Positions 10,684 through 18,785 of a stretch of DNA of 42,287 nt are shown here, in pieces. The stretch is from Isotricha intestinalis (taxonomy: Eukaryota; Ciliophora; Litostomatea; Vestibuliferida; Isotrichidae): the NCBI GenBank assembly GCA_023807065.1, contig JAJJLU010003646.1, forward strand, positions 1 through 42,287. Direction: 5' to 3'. The notes beneath the pieces are model-generated. The model was not told where the DNA came from, ran no database searches, and was given only the letters and a program-made list of their open reading frames with translations. Position 1 is the first letter of the stretch. Each line of letters starts with the position of its first letter. Both the position numbers and the translations under genes were made by a program.

Positions 10684-11955
10684 ATGGATCAAATAATTTG
10701 TCATCTTAACAATCAAACAAAAAAAATTAGTTTGTATAAACAATTTAAAATATTTAAAGATAAAATTTTACAAGAATTTGAAATTCCAATGAATGATATT
10801 ATTATTTATATAATTTACAATGGTTTAAAAATTGAAATTGATGAAAATACTTATTATGATTATATTATTGAAGATACTTCAATTACTGAAATTTATTGTG
10901 AATTGACTTCTCAAACTGAAAAAGAACAATTAAGACAAAATATTCAACAATATGATGAAAAAATAAAAAAATATGAAAAAGAAATTAAAAAGTATAAAGA
11001 GAAAATAAAAGATCTAGAAGAAAAATATTATAAATTAAAAATTAATTTTGAAGAATATAAAAAATCATCAAATCAAAAAATAAATGGTTTATATAATCAA
11101 ATTTTAGAATTAGAAAATGTTTTAAATAATAAACAAAATATTCCATCTCAAATTGATCTTAATATAAATGAAGAAACTCCAATAAATAGAAAAAAAAACG
11201 TCAAAACTCAAAAAAACAATGATTATAATTTAACAAATTCTGAGTTAAGGAGACAATATTATAATAATTATAGTAATTATCATAATAGTTCAAATAATAA
11301 TAATTATAGTAATTATCATAATAGTCCAAATAATAATAATAATATTAATTATAATAATAGTCCAAATAATAATAATAATATTAATTATAATAATAGTCCA
11401 CATAATAATAATTTCGACAATAATAACAACTCCAATTCCTTATATTCATCTAATAAAGCAAATAATAATCTAATTTATAAAGTAAAAAAAAAATTATCTT
11501 GTAAAATAATGATAAAAGAGCCTACAATAATAAAAAATATAAAAGAAATAGGAAATAAATTACCAATAAGAGTTATAATTAAAATATGTAATGACGGTAA
11601 AAATCAAATTCCAAAACAATGTGATATAGTAAGCCAATCAGATTCAAATTTATTTATAATTGATACCTTAGTTAATAATGGAAATGTAATTTTACCAGGA
11701 CAAATAATTGAAGTAAGTCTTTATATTTTTTTCAGAGATTATAATAATATTCCACTTGGTATAAACACTCTTAATATTTATTTATATAATAAAAATATTG
11801 GAAAAATTGGGGAAGATGGACAAATTAAAATTAATATTTTATCAAGTGAACTTTTTATTTCTCAAACTCATCCTAATTTCAGAAATAGCTTAAATGAATT
11901 TAATATCATACCAAATAATAGTTCATTATTCAGTAGTTATGAAAAATACAATTAA
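10684..11955 (+). CDS. NBR1-like protein: PB1/ubiquitin-like domain, coiled coil, Asn-rich repeats, FW-like domain
   Basis: A 423-residue protein. Residues 1-76 have the strand-helix-strand pattern of a PB1 or ubiquitin-like fold (IICHLNNQTKKISLYKQ; FKIFKDKILQEFEI; IIIYIIYNGLKIEID). A Lys/Glu coiled coil spans about 78-160. Residues about 185-260 are Asn/Tyr/Ser repeats. Residues about 268-395 form a beta-rich domain (VIIKICNDGKNQIPKQCDI; LVNNGNVILPGQIIEVSL; GEDGQIKINIL) that resembles the NBR1 FW domain but lacks its tryptophans. No ZZ finger and no UBA are seen. With the gene at 4606 it shares the NBR1 domain set, suggesting two complementary cargo-adaptor proteins. The assignment rests on fold pattern more than identity. 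Confidence 0.65.
   Translation: MDQIICHLNNQTKKISLYKQFKIFKDKILQEFEIPMNDIIIYIIYNGLKIEIDENTYYDYIIEDTSITEIYCELTSQTEKEQLRQNIQQYDEKIKKYEKEIKKYKEKIKDLEEKYYKLKINFEEYKKSSNQKINGLYNQILELENVLNNKQNIPSQIDLNINEETPINRKKNVKTQKNNDYNLTNSELRRQYYNNYSNYHNSSNNNNYSNYHNSPNNNNNINYNNSPNNNNNINYNNSPHNNNFDNNNNSNSLYSSNKANNNLIYKVKKKLSCKIMIKEPTIIKNIKEIGNKLPIRVIIKICNDGKNQIPKQCDIVSQSDSNLFIIDTLVNNGNVILPGQIIEVSLYIFFRDYNNIPLGINTLNIYLYNKNIGKIGEDGQIKINILSSELFISQTHPNFRNSLNEFNIIPNNSSLFSSYEKYN
11277..11412 (+). repeat. In-frame Asn-rich tandem repeats (36-bp units, some imperfect)
   Basis: Within the PB1/FW-like gene, blocks encoding variants of NNSPNNNNNINY follow each other, the best pair being two near-identical 36-bp copies at about 11330-11405. 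Unit lengths vary, consistent with replication slippage of AAT-rich DNA. The reading frame is kept. Confidence 0.7.
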
Positions 11956-12078
11956 ATATTCTTTTATAAAACTTTGAATTAATGATATAATTATTTTATA
12001 TTAAATTAAACAATTTTCAATTTATATTTTGTAATATATTCAATAATATTATTCAAGTGTAACATTACCAAAAAATAT

Positions 12079-14217
12079 TTAATAATATTTTAATCTTTTA
12101 TTCCTTTTAATTTTCAAATTTATTGGTTTAATTTTTTGTGAATTAATATAATCATAATAATTACTATTATATTTAATACATTTAGAATTCTTATTTCTTT
12201 CACTTTGAGCATTTTCAATATATTTATCCATGGCTAAAATATCAAAATTATGAAGACTTTGTTGATTTTCAGTACAAATAGCATCACTTTGAGAAATTAA
12301 TTTATTTATTACAGTATTATATAATTTTATTTTTGGAATTTCCTTTTTATTAGCATTAAAATTACCAAATGTAAGATATGGTTTATATTCATTTAAATTT
12401 GATTTTGCATCATAATGAGATAAATAAAATTTATTTATTGGTTCTATACTACTTTTTAATACAATTCTTTTTTCTGATTGATTTATTGTGTTTGATTTTG
12501 TTATAAATTCTGATGAATTATTCACTCTTGTTTTACTTTTATTTTGAGAATCATTTATAGGAAATTTTTTAAATGTTTTCTTTATTAAATATTTTCTAAA
12601 CGAAGTTAAACTTAATTTTGTATTTGATTTATTTTTTAAATCATTCAAAAAACTAATATCTTCATTTTTAAAAGAAGTTGTGGTTTTAACATTATTTCTA
12701 GAAGGATTTTTTTCTTCTTCTTTATAATTAAATATATTTTCTTTAATCATTGAATAATAATGATTAAGTGTATTTTCTTTCAATGATTTTAATCTATCAA
12801 TCATAATTTGTTTTCTTGTTTTAACCAATTCATAATAATTTCTTTTAATATTTGGATCTTTGATTATTTTATTAAAAAATTCTAAAGTTATAGAAAAATA
12901 TTCTGCAGATTTAGAATAACATTTACATGAAAGAAAAAAATTATTAGTATTAACTGTTAAATAATCTTCTAATCCTAAAATATCCCCTCTTTTAACTAAA
13001 AAAACAGAAAAAATTTTTTTATCTTTATTAAAATTATTCAACTTATAATTTAATTCAATTTTATGTTTTAAATCTCTATTATAAGAATCACCTCCAAAAG
13101 AATCAATGATACTATTTAATTCTTCACAAGAAGAAAATAATTCAATTTTAAATTCTCCAGATTTAATAAAAAAAATTTCTTTTCTTTCATCACCTTGATT
13201 AAATAATTCTTTTCCTCTTGAAATAGAAACATTTTTAAAATTATTAAATATATAAACTTTAAATAATTCTTTACTATAATCATTGAATAAATTAGTAGTA
13301 TAAATAGTTTCCATATTAAATCTTCTAATTCTTTCTAAAGTATCTCTAATACAAACTTGATAAATATCTTTTTTAATAATACCAAAAAAACAATCTTCAA
13401 CAGTAATAATTGTTGCAGTTCTTTTCGAATTATTATCTTTTAAAGCAACATCACCAAAAGATTTTCCATTATCTAAATCAACTACTCTAATATATTTCCA
13501 TAAAGTAAAAGGAAAAGTATCTTTTGGATCTGATAAAGATTCTTTTGGAATTAATCTATGAATATAAGAATAAATATCAATTTCTTCACTTTTATAATTT
13601 GTTAAATTATGAATATTTTGACATTGTTTTTCTAAATCTATTATTTGCTTTGTTAAACTTGAATCTAAAAATTTTCTATTTGAAGAAATGGATTTATGTA
13701 TTAAATCATATTCTTTTAATTTAAATAAGTGATTTAAATATTTAATGAAATCATCGGTAGTCATTGACACAGTATAATAATTTGGAACTAAAACTGCAAC
13801 AGAACCTTCAAAAATTAAATAAAATTTATCTCCTAATTGTCCATTTAAACAAACAATATGATTTTTAGGTAAATATTCATATTGTAAAAAAACTGCAATT
13901 TTTTGCATTATTTCTTGAGGATCATTAAAATTTTTAGATATATTTAAAGTTTGAATAAATCCTGGAAAATTTGTTAAAAAAAATCTTATTACTAATATAT
14001 CATTTTGATTACGAAGTGGCTTTTCTAAAATATATAATATTAAATCTCTCATATCTTTTGAATTTTGAAATGGAATTTCATTTAATGATATTCCAAGTAA
14101 TAATTTTTTATATAAATTTTCAGCAAATGCTGATACTGTTTCATCTGTTGATTTTCTCTTTTGTTTAACATTTATTATTGTTTTCCTTTTTATTGATTTT
14201 CTTCTACCTAGCAACAT
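12079..14217 (-). CDS. Protein with two cyclic-nucleotide-binding-like domains
   Basis: A 712-residue soluble protein. The first CNBD runs from about residue 105 (LQYEYLPKNHIVCLNGQLGDKFYLIFEGSVAVL) to the phosphate-binding cassette at 253-269 (SFGDVALKDNNSKRTAT), with an insertion of about 80 residues between beta strands. The cassette keeps the ribose/phosphate-contacting Arg (KRTAT) but has Asp where Glu is usual (FGD for FGE). A second, more diverged CNBD occupies about 330-460 (GKELFNQGDERKEIFFIKSGEFKIEL) and has no clear cassette. Residues 480-712 are basic, Ser/Asn-rich and probably disordered. There is no kinase or channel part, so it is not PKG or a CNG channel. Such stand-alone CNBD proteins are frequent in ciliates. 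The ligand is unknown. Confidence 0.8.
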   Translation of the reverse strand: MLLGRRKSIKRKTIINVKQKRKSTDETVSAFAENLYKKLLLGISLNEIPFQNSKDMRDLILYILEKPLRNQNDILVIRFFLTNFPGFIQTLNISKNFNDPQEIMQKIAVFLQYEYLPKNHIVCLNGQLGDKFYLIFEGSVAVLVPNYYTVSMTTDDFIKYLNHLFKLKEYDLIHKSISSNRKFLDSSLTKQIIDLEKQCQNIHNLTNYKSEEIDIYSYIHRLIPKESLSDPKDTFPFTLWKYIRVVDLDNGKSFGDVALKDNNSKRTATIITVEDCFFGIIKKDIYQVCIRDTLERIRRFNMETIYTTNLFNDYSKELFKVYIFNNFKNVSISRGKELFNQGDERKEIFFIKSGEFKIELFSSCEELNSIIDSFGGDSYNRDLKHKIELNYKLNNFNKDKKIFSVFLVKRGDILGLEDYLTVNTNNFFLSCKCYSKSAEYFSITLEFFNKIIKDPNIKRNYYELVKTRKQIMIDRLKSLKENTLNHYYSMIKENIFNYKEEEKNPSRNNVKTTTSFKNEDISFLNDLKNKSNTKLSLTSFRKYLIKKTFKKFPINDSQNKSKTRVNNSSEFITKSNTINQSEKRIVLKSSIEPINKFYLSHYDAKSNLNEYKPYLTFGNFNANKKEIPKIKLYNTVINKLISQSDAICTENQQSLHNFDILAMDKYIENAQSERNKNSKCIKYNSNYYDYINSQKIKPINLKIKRNKRLKYY

Positions 14218-14308
14218 TTTTTTTATAGTTTTATTTTTTTATTAGCAGTTGTTTTATTTTTTTTCAAAAAGTTAAAAATTAATTGATTTTTAAATTTTTT
14301 AATTTATT

Positions 14309-14632
14309 ATGGAAAGAAATTATAATTTAGAAGTAATTAAAACAGGATTTTTAAAAAAAAGATCAAAAATATTTAAATTTTGGAATTCAAGATTTTGTAT
14401 ATTAACAGAAACATATTTTTTTACTTATAAAGGAATAGAGAAAAATTCAGAATGTACAAATTCAATTGCATTATCTGCAATAATAAATGTAAAAAATACA
14501 GAAAATGATTATATAAATAGTTTTTCCATTCAAACAAATAATTCAATTTTATATTTTATTGCAGAAAATAATGAAATAAGAAATGATTGGGTTAATATTA
14601 TAAACAAAACAATAATAAATTTATGTAAATAA
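14309..14632 (+). CDS. Small single PH-domain protein
   Basis: The 107-residue protein is almost entirely one pleckstrin-homology domain: VIKTGFLKKRSKIFKFWNSRFCIL (first strands, with the basic KKRSK loop usual for phosphoinositide or membrane contact), then YFFTYKG, ALSAIINVKN, FSIQTNNSILYFIAENN, and the closing helix with the invariant Trp (IRNDWVNIINKTI). It probably tethers to membrane or acts as an adaptor. It is divergent from the CNBD gene (91 bp) and convergent with the kinase gene's original stop, 57 bp away. The stop is TAA. Confidence 0.8.
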   Translation: MERNYNLEVIKTGFLKKRSKIFKFWNSRFCILTETYFFTYKGIEKNSECTNSIALSAIINVKNTENDYINSFSIQTNNSILYFIAENNEIRNDWVNIINKTIINLCK

Positions 14633-14735
14633 AGAATTTCTTTTTTAATTAATATTAATATATAAATATTTGAATATATTATATTATATTTATATTGAAT
14701 TATCAGAAAGAGAGAGTGAAGCTTCATCTTTACTT

Positions 14736-14747
14736 AAAGGAGATTTA
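14736..14747 (+). repeat. 12-bp direct repeat AAAGGAGATTTA, copy 1
   Basis: Lies in the detached kinase tail and is identical to 15539-15550 in the end of the CDPK fragment. Recombination at this pair would put the kinase out of frame, so it is not the boundary of the insert. It could have served as homology for a repair event. Confidence 0.6.
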
Positions 14748-14764
14748 CTATATTTTGGACTAGC

Positions 14765-14771
14765 AGAACTT
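14765..14771 (+). repeat. 7-bp direct repeat AGAACTT, left boundary of insert
   Basis: Identical to 15555-15561. Keeping a single copy restores the kinase reading frame exactly. Confidence 0.7.
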
Positions 14772-15556
14772 TTATTTTCTTCGATGAGAAAATGACAAAT
14801 GCAGATGGAACTCCATATTATATTGCACCTGAAGTACTTGAAGGAAATTATGATGAAAAATGTGATGTATGGTCATGTGGTGTTATATTATATATTATGT
14901 TATGTGGTTATCCTCCTTTTAATGGAGAAACTGATGATGATATTTTAGTAGCTGTTAAAAAAGGGAAATTCGATTTTCCAAAAGAAGAATGGAGTTCTGT
15001 TTCTAAAGAAGCTATTGAATTAATTAAAGGAATGTTAACTTATGAACCCAAAAAAAGATTATCAGCTTTGGAATGCATGAGTAAAAGTTGGTTTGTAAAA
15101 AATAAAGATAAAAATGTTTCGAATAAAAAAATGGCAAAGAGTGTTTTAGGTAATATGAAGAAATTTAAAAGAGGAAGAAAATTAGAACAAGCAACAATAG
15201 GATTTATAGTAAATCAATTAATATCAAAAGAAGAAAGAAAAGAATTAGTAAAACAATTTCAAGAATGGGATACGAATGGAGATGGAGTTTTAAGTAGAGA
15301 TGAAATAATTGAAGGTTATAGAAAAACTTATGGTGCTGTTGATGAAAATGAAATAGATAATATGATGATGAGTATTGATTTAGATGGAAATGGTGTTATT
15401 GATTATAATGAATTTTTAAGTTGTGCTTTTAATAGAGATAAAATTATGAGTAAAGATAATTTAGAATTAACATTTAAAGCTTTTGATTCTGATGGAAGTG
15501 GAAAAATTTCTGTTGATGAATTAATGACTATTTTTACTAAAGGAGATTTAATGTAG
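14772..15556 (+). pseudogene. CDPK internal fragment: kinase C-lobe plus EF-hands 1-3, both ends missing
   Basis: Recognisable CDPK sequence begins with FFDEKMTNADGTPYYIAPEVL, just after where DFG should be. The C-lobe continues (CDVWSCGVILYIMLCGYPPF; FDFPKEEWSSVS; MLTYEPKKRLSALE), then the junction helix (FIVNQLISKEERKELVKQF). Three EF loops follow: DTNGDGVLSRDE, DLDGNGVIDYNE and DSDGSGKISVDE. It stops at KGDLM plus a TAG made by the boundary repeat. The ATP-binding N-lobe, HRD and DFG motifs and EF-hand 4 are absent, so it cannot be an active kinase. The first ATG inside is at 14792. There are no stops or frameshifts in its 260-odd codons, so the copy is recent or still used elsewhere. It lies antisense within another kinase gene. 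Confidence 0.8.
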
Positions 15557-16912
15557 AACTTCTTCTTGCTTTTCTAATCTTTTCAGGGGAAGTATCATAT
15601 ATTTTTAATTCAGTAAAAGGCTTTACTCTGAAACTATTTCTTCTTTTACTTTCATTAAATAAAGAAGAAGGAGTTCCTATTTTAATTTTTCTATTTAAAT
15701 TATAATCTTTCAAATTAATTCTTGTGTTACTAAATAATAATTATATATAAATAAATATTACTTTTTATCATTAAACCATTTTTCAAAAAGTTCAGAATTA
15801 ATATCAATTCTTTCAAAAGCTTTTTTCTGTAATAAACCATTTAATAAATTTAATAAACTTTCAGAAATAATAAAATTATCAGGATAAATTAAAGGTTGAT
15901 TGGCTATTAAATCTAAAGTACTTGATAAATTTTTTCCAACAAAAGGACATTTTCCAAAAATCATTTGATATAAAATAATACCAAGAGCCCAAATATCTAA
16001 TTTAGAAGAAGATTTAAAATCAATTTTTAAAGCAATTTCAGGTGGAACATAAAATACAGTTCCGGCTTTTATTTCTTCCTTATTATTTCCATTTGCTAAT
16101 CCAGAAATACCAAAATCAATTATAACAACTTTAGTTTTTTCTTCATCTAAAAATAAAATATTTGTTGGTTTTAAATCTCTGTGAATAACATTATTACTAT
16201 GAACAAATCTTATTGCTTTTATAATTTGTTTAAAATATTGTTTTACTTTTTTTTCTTCTAATCCATCTTTTTTTAATATAGTTGTTAATTCTCCTCCTTT
16301 TGCATATTTCATTACTATATATAATGCATCTTCAGTTAAATAACTACTATAAATTTTAATTATATTTTTATGACGAAGAGATTTCAAGTATAAAGCTTCT
16401 CTGGAAATATTATATAATTCGTCAGTTGAAAAATTCTTTAAATTTGTTTTTTTTATTGCTACGATTCTTTCTGTTAAAGTATGTTTTGCTTTATAAACTT
16501 CTCCATATCCTCCTTTTTTAATTGAAGAAACATATTCATATTCATTTATATAATTATTATTTGAGAAATTTTCTCCTTCTAATGAAAGATATAATATATC
16601 ATTATTCCTTAAATCTGAAATATCTATATCATCAATTTCTATTCCTTTATGATTATATATTTTCATTTTTTCCATATAATTTTTATATTGTTTATTTTGA
16701 TATATTATTTCTTCTTTTAATCTTTTATAAGAATTTATTGCTGAGGATAATGGAATTTTAAAAGCTTCTTTTGATGTTTTATCATTTAACCAAATGTAAA
16801 TCTATTTTTATTATTTTTTAATTCTTACAGAAATAGTATCTTTTATTTCTGTTTTGTCATTTGAACTTTCAGAACTAAATGACATTGAATTTTCTACAGA
16901 ATTTTCTTCCAT
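15537..16912 (-). CDS. Ser/Thr protein kinase, three exons, 3' end interrupted
   Basis: Exons are 16829-16912, 15762-16801 and 15537-15729. The true ATG at 16912 (MEENSVENSM) is joined by a 27-nt intron to the frame containing the kinase, and a 32-nt intron then carries it past the TAA at 15758. The product has 438 residues as now read, ending RSSTLNLL at a TAG inside the insert. Residues about 28-110 form a conserved-looking N-terminal module (IPLSSAINSYKRLKEEI; YNHKGIEIDDIDISDL) resembling a doublecortin- or ubiquitin-like region. The kinase domain spans about 117-375: G-loop KKGGYGEVYKA, VAIK Lys about 145, HRDLKPTN about 235, DFG about 257, PPE in place of APE, and DIWALGIILYQMIFG. All catalytic residues are present. 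The tail is basic with RRNS and RRSS, PKA-like motifs. Confidence 0.85.
15539..15550 (+). repeat. 12-bp direct repeat AAAGGAGATTTA, copy 2
   Basis: Encodes KGDL at the end of the CDPK fragment and is identical to 14736-14747 in the kinase tail. Confidence 0.6.
15555..15561 (+). repeat. 7-bp direct repeat AGAACTT, right boundary of insert
   Basis: Matches 14765-14771. It encodes part of the RSS of the kinase on the minus strand. Confidence 0.7.
15730..15761 (-). other. Intron 2 of the kinase gene (32 nt)
   Basis: Starts GTAATATTT and ends ATTTAG. Removing it joins ...GATAAAAA to TAACACAAG (phase 2) and continues the kinase frame for 58 codons; without splicing the protein ends at once. Confidence 0.75.
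16802..16828 (-). other. Intron 1 of the kinase gene (27 nt)
   Basis: Starts GTAAGAATT and ends AAATAG; phase 0. Splicing links a 28-codon first exon with an upstream ATG to 42 further codons before the first ATG in the kinase frame. Confidence 0.8.
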
Positions 16913-17485
16913 CTTTTACTATAATTAAAATTTTTATTTAAATTTTATATTTATTTAACATTTAAATTTTCAGTTTGATTTTATTTAAAATATAATATTT
17001 TAATTTTTTTATAGGAATCAAATGCTTTATTTTATCAAAGTTTAAATTTCTTTGAACTTTTGAACAAAAAAATTTTTATTTTTCAATTTTAGAATATATT
17101 AAATTTAAAGTAAATGAACTTACTTCTTTATATTAAATATTAATTTCTTTATTTTTATGAATACAACTTTTTTTAGTAATATGAAATCTAATAAAAAAAT
17201 ATTCTTTTGCTTTGTTATAAAAATCAATAATTTTTAAGAGGATTCTTCTTCCCCAATTTTTTCTATAAATTTTAAATATTAAATGATATAAAAGAAGGGA
17301 GTTTTGGAATATTTAAATTTTCCTTTAATTAGAAAAAAAAATTACTTTAAAATATTAATTCTTCTGTTTCATATTTTTTTTCTTCTATTAAAATTTGTTA
17401 AAAAACGATAATAATATTTTATTTAAAATTAAATGTTAATGATTTTATTTTTTGATTTTATATTAATTCCTTCATATTTTTAAAA
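16913..17485. other. Non-coding spacer
   Basis: AT-rich, without a convincing reading frame on either strand. It contains the kinase promoter side and the downstream region of the small membrane protein gene. No hairpin or repeat stands out. Confidence 0.5.
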
Positions 17486-17968
17486 TTATTCTTCTTTAGA
17501 ATTCATTATTAATGGGATAAATGTTGACATTTGCGATTTTTCCATGTTTTCAATGTCAGTTTCAGGATTTAAAATAAAAAATCCAATTAAAAAGCTTATA
17601 AAAAAAAATATCATTACTAGTATTCCTAATATAATAAATATGTCAAAAAAGCTATTTGTTGTTGATTGTTTTGGAAATTTTATAATAAACCCATATAATG
17701 TAAATCCATAAGATATAAATCTAAATACTGTTCTACATCCATTATTATCTAAATAATCTTTTTTAATATTTATAATAAAAAAAATGAAAAATAATAAAAA
17801 TGATAAACTAAAAAATATAATTGATAGAAATGTATCAGAACACAATTTATTTTTTTCTGATTTTAAAAAGATACAACAACAAGCTATTAATCCTAATAAA
17901 CAAATTAAAATCAAGATATCTAATACAAACAAAGCTATTTTTTGAAGTGAATCACATTTAATTGTCAT
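17486..17968 (-). CDS. Small multi-pass membrane protein, unknown
   Basis: The 160-residue protein has three clear hydrophobic segments (about 11-35, 45-69 and 108-133) and possibly a weaker one at about 82-97, with only short polar links. Two Cys-rich stretches occur (LIACCCIF within segment 1; DNNGCRTVF after segment 2). The N-terminus MTIKCDSLQK is short, so the first segment is probably a signal anchor. The C-terminal tail is acidic and polar. I do not recognise a family; four-span tetraspanin-like or MARVEL-like layouts are possible but no signature is visible. Confidence 0.65.
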   Translation of the reverse strand: MTIKCDSLQKIALFVLDILILICLLGLIACCCIFLKSEKNKLCSDTFLSIIFFSLSFLLFFIFFIINIKKDYLDNNGCRTVFRFISYGFTLYGFIIKFPKQSTTNSFFDIFIILGILVMIFFFISFLIGFFILNPETDIENMEKSQMSTFIPLIMNSKEE

Positions 17969-18785
17969 TCTCTAAAAAATATATTAAATAAAATAAATTA
18001 AAAAAAAATAATAAAATTTTTAAAACTAAACCTTTCATAAAAAATAAATAAATCTAATTACCATAATATCATTAAAAATCTTTTAAATATAAAAATTTTT
18101 ATATTTACTTTTCATAACATGAATAATACTTTCATCCTATAAATTCTTTACTTTCAAACTTAATTTCCTTTTTTAATAAAATTGATAGAAAATTATTTTG
18201 ATTTTTACAATGAAAAATTTTTAAATAAATTATATAGAAAAGAATATCAAAGAATATTTAATAATATAAAACTATTTAACTTAAACTCTTTGAATACTAT
18301 TTTAGTTATAAAATTAACATTAAATGAATCTTTTCTAATATATATAAATTACCTGAGCAAAAAGATTTGCTATTGATGAAATTATTTAAAATTCTTTTAT
18401 TATCTTAATGAAAGAAATAACCAAATAAAAAAGATCAAAAAATATTATGAAAAATATCAGAAAAAATATAAATGAATTTATGATAATGATTTAAATGAGA
18501 AAACTTTTAAATTCCCATTATAATTTTCTAAATCAATTTTTATTTGAAAAAAATAAATTAATGTTTAAAAAATATATAAATCACATTTCCCATTAGAAAA
18601 AAATTAAAAATGAAAAAAGCAGAAAAAAAGATAATAAAAAGAATACAAAATTTTTTATTTGAGTTTAAATTTAGAAAAATTGTTTAAACTTATCAAAAAT
18701 TTTTTATTATTTTTTAACTTCTCCAAAAATTTTTATTGATTGATCATCATCAAATAAAAAATTCCACTGTTAAAATAATAAAAAA
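17969..18785. other. Non-coding spacer with possible decayed coding remnant
   Basis: The plus strand at 18182-18376 has a 65-codon open run without an ATG, and the same frame stays coding-like (Lys/Tyr/Asn-rich, for example NERNNQIKKIKKYYEKY) to about 18700 but with many TAA and TGA codons. This could be an old pseudogene or simple compositional bias. The last 100 bp form the upstream region of the zinc-knuckle gene. Confidence 0.3.

Larger units (their letters stand above)
14690..14771 (-). pseudogene. Detached last coding segment of the kinase gene
   Basis: On the minus strand an open stretch reads SSASPKYSKSPLSKDEAS and on to DNSI followed by TAA (14690-14692). It has no start of its own. 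If the 790-bp insert to its right is removed at the AGAACTT repeat, it joins in frame to the kinase exon ending RKARRSS at 15555, adding 24 residues and giving a 457-residue kinase. It is therefore the original 3' end of the gene, now separated from it. Whether the cut-off tail has a function is unknown. Confidence 0.7.
14772..15561. other. 790-bp insert carrying an antisense CDPK fragment inside the kinase gene
   Basis: Bounded by AGAACTT at 14765 and 15555 (unit length 790 bp, counted with one repeat copy). Outside it on both sides is minus-strand kinase coding sequence; inside is plus-strand CDPK coding sequence that begins in the activation loop and ends after EF-hand 3. No transposase, terminal inverted repeat or poly(A) tail is visible. 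Possible origins are a repair-mediated templated insertion with a short duplication, a rearranged or scrambled segment of the kind produced by ciliate DNA elimination, or an assembly chimera. Confidence 0.65.

Noticed and set aside
14736..15550. Using the 12-bp AAAGGAGATTTA repeat as the insert boundary
   Set aside because: Joining there gives an immediate stop in the kinase frame, whereas the 7-bp AGAACTT pair restores it.
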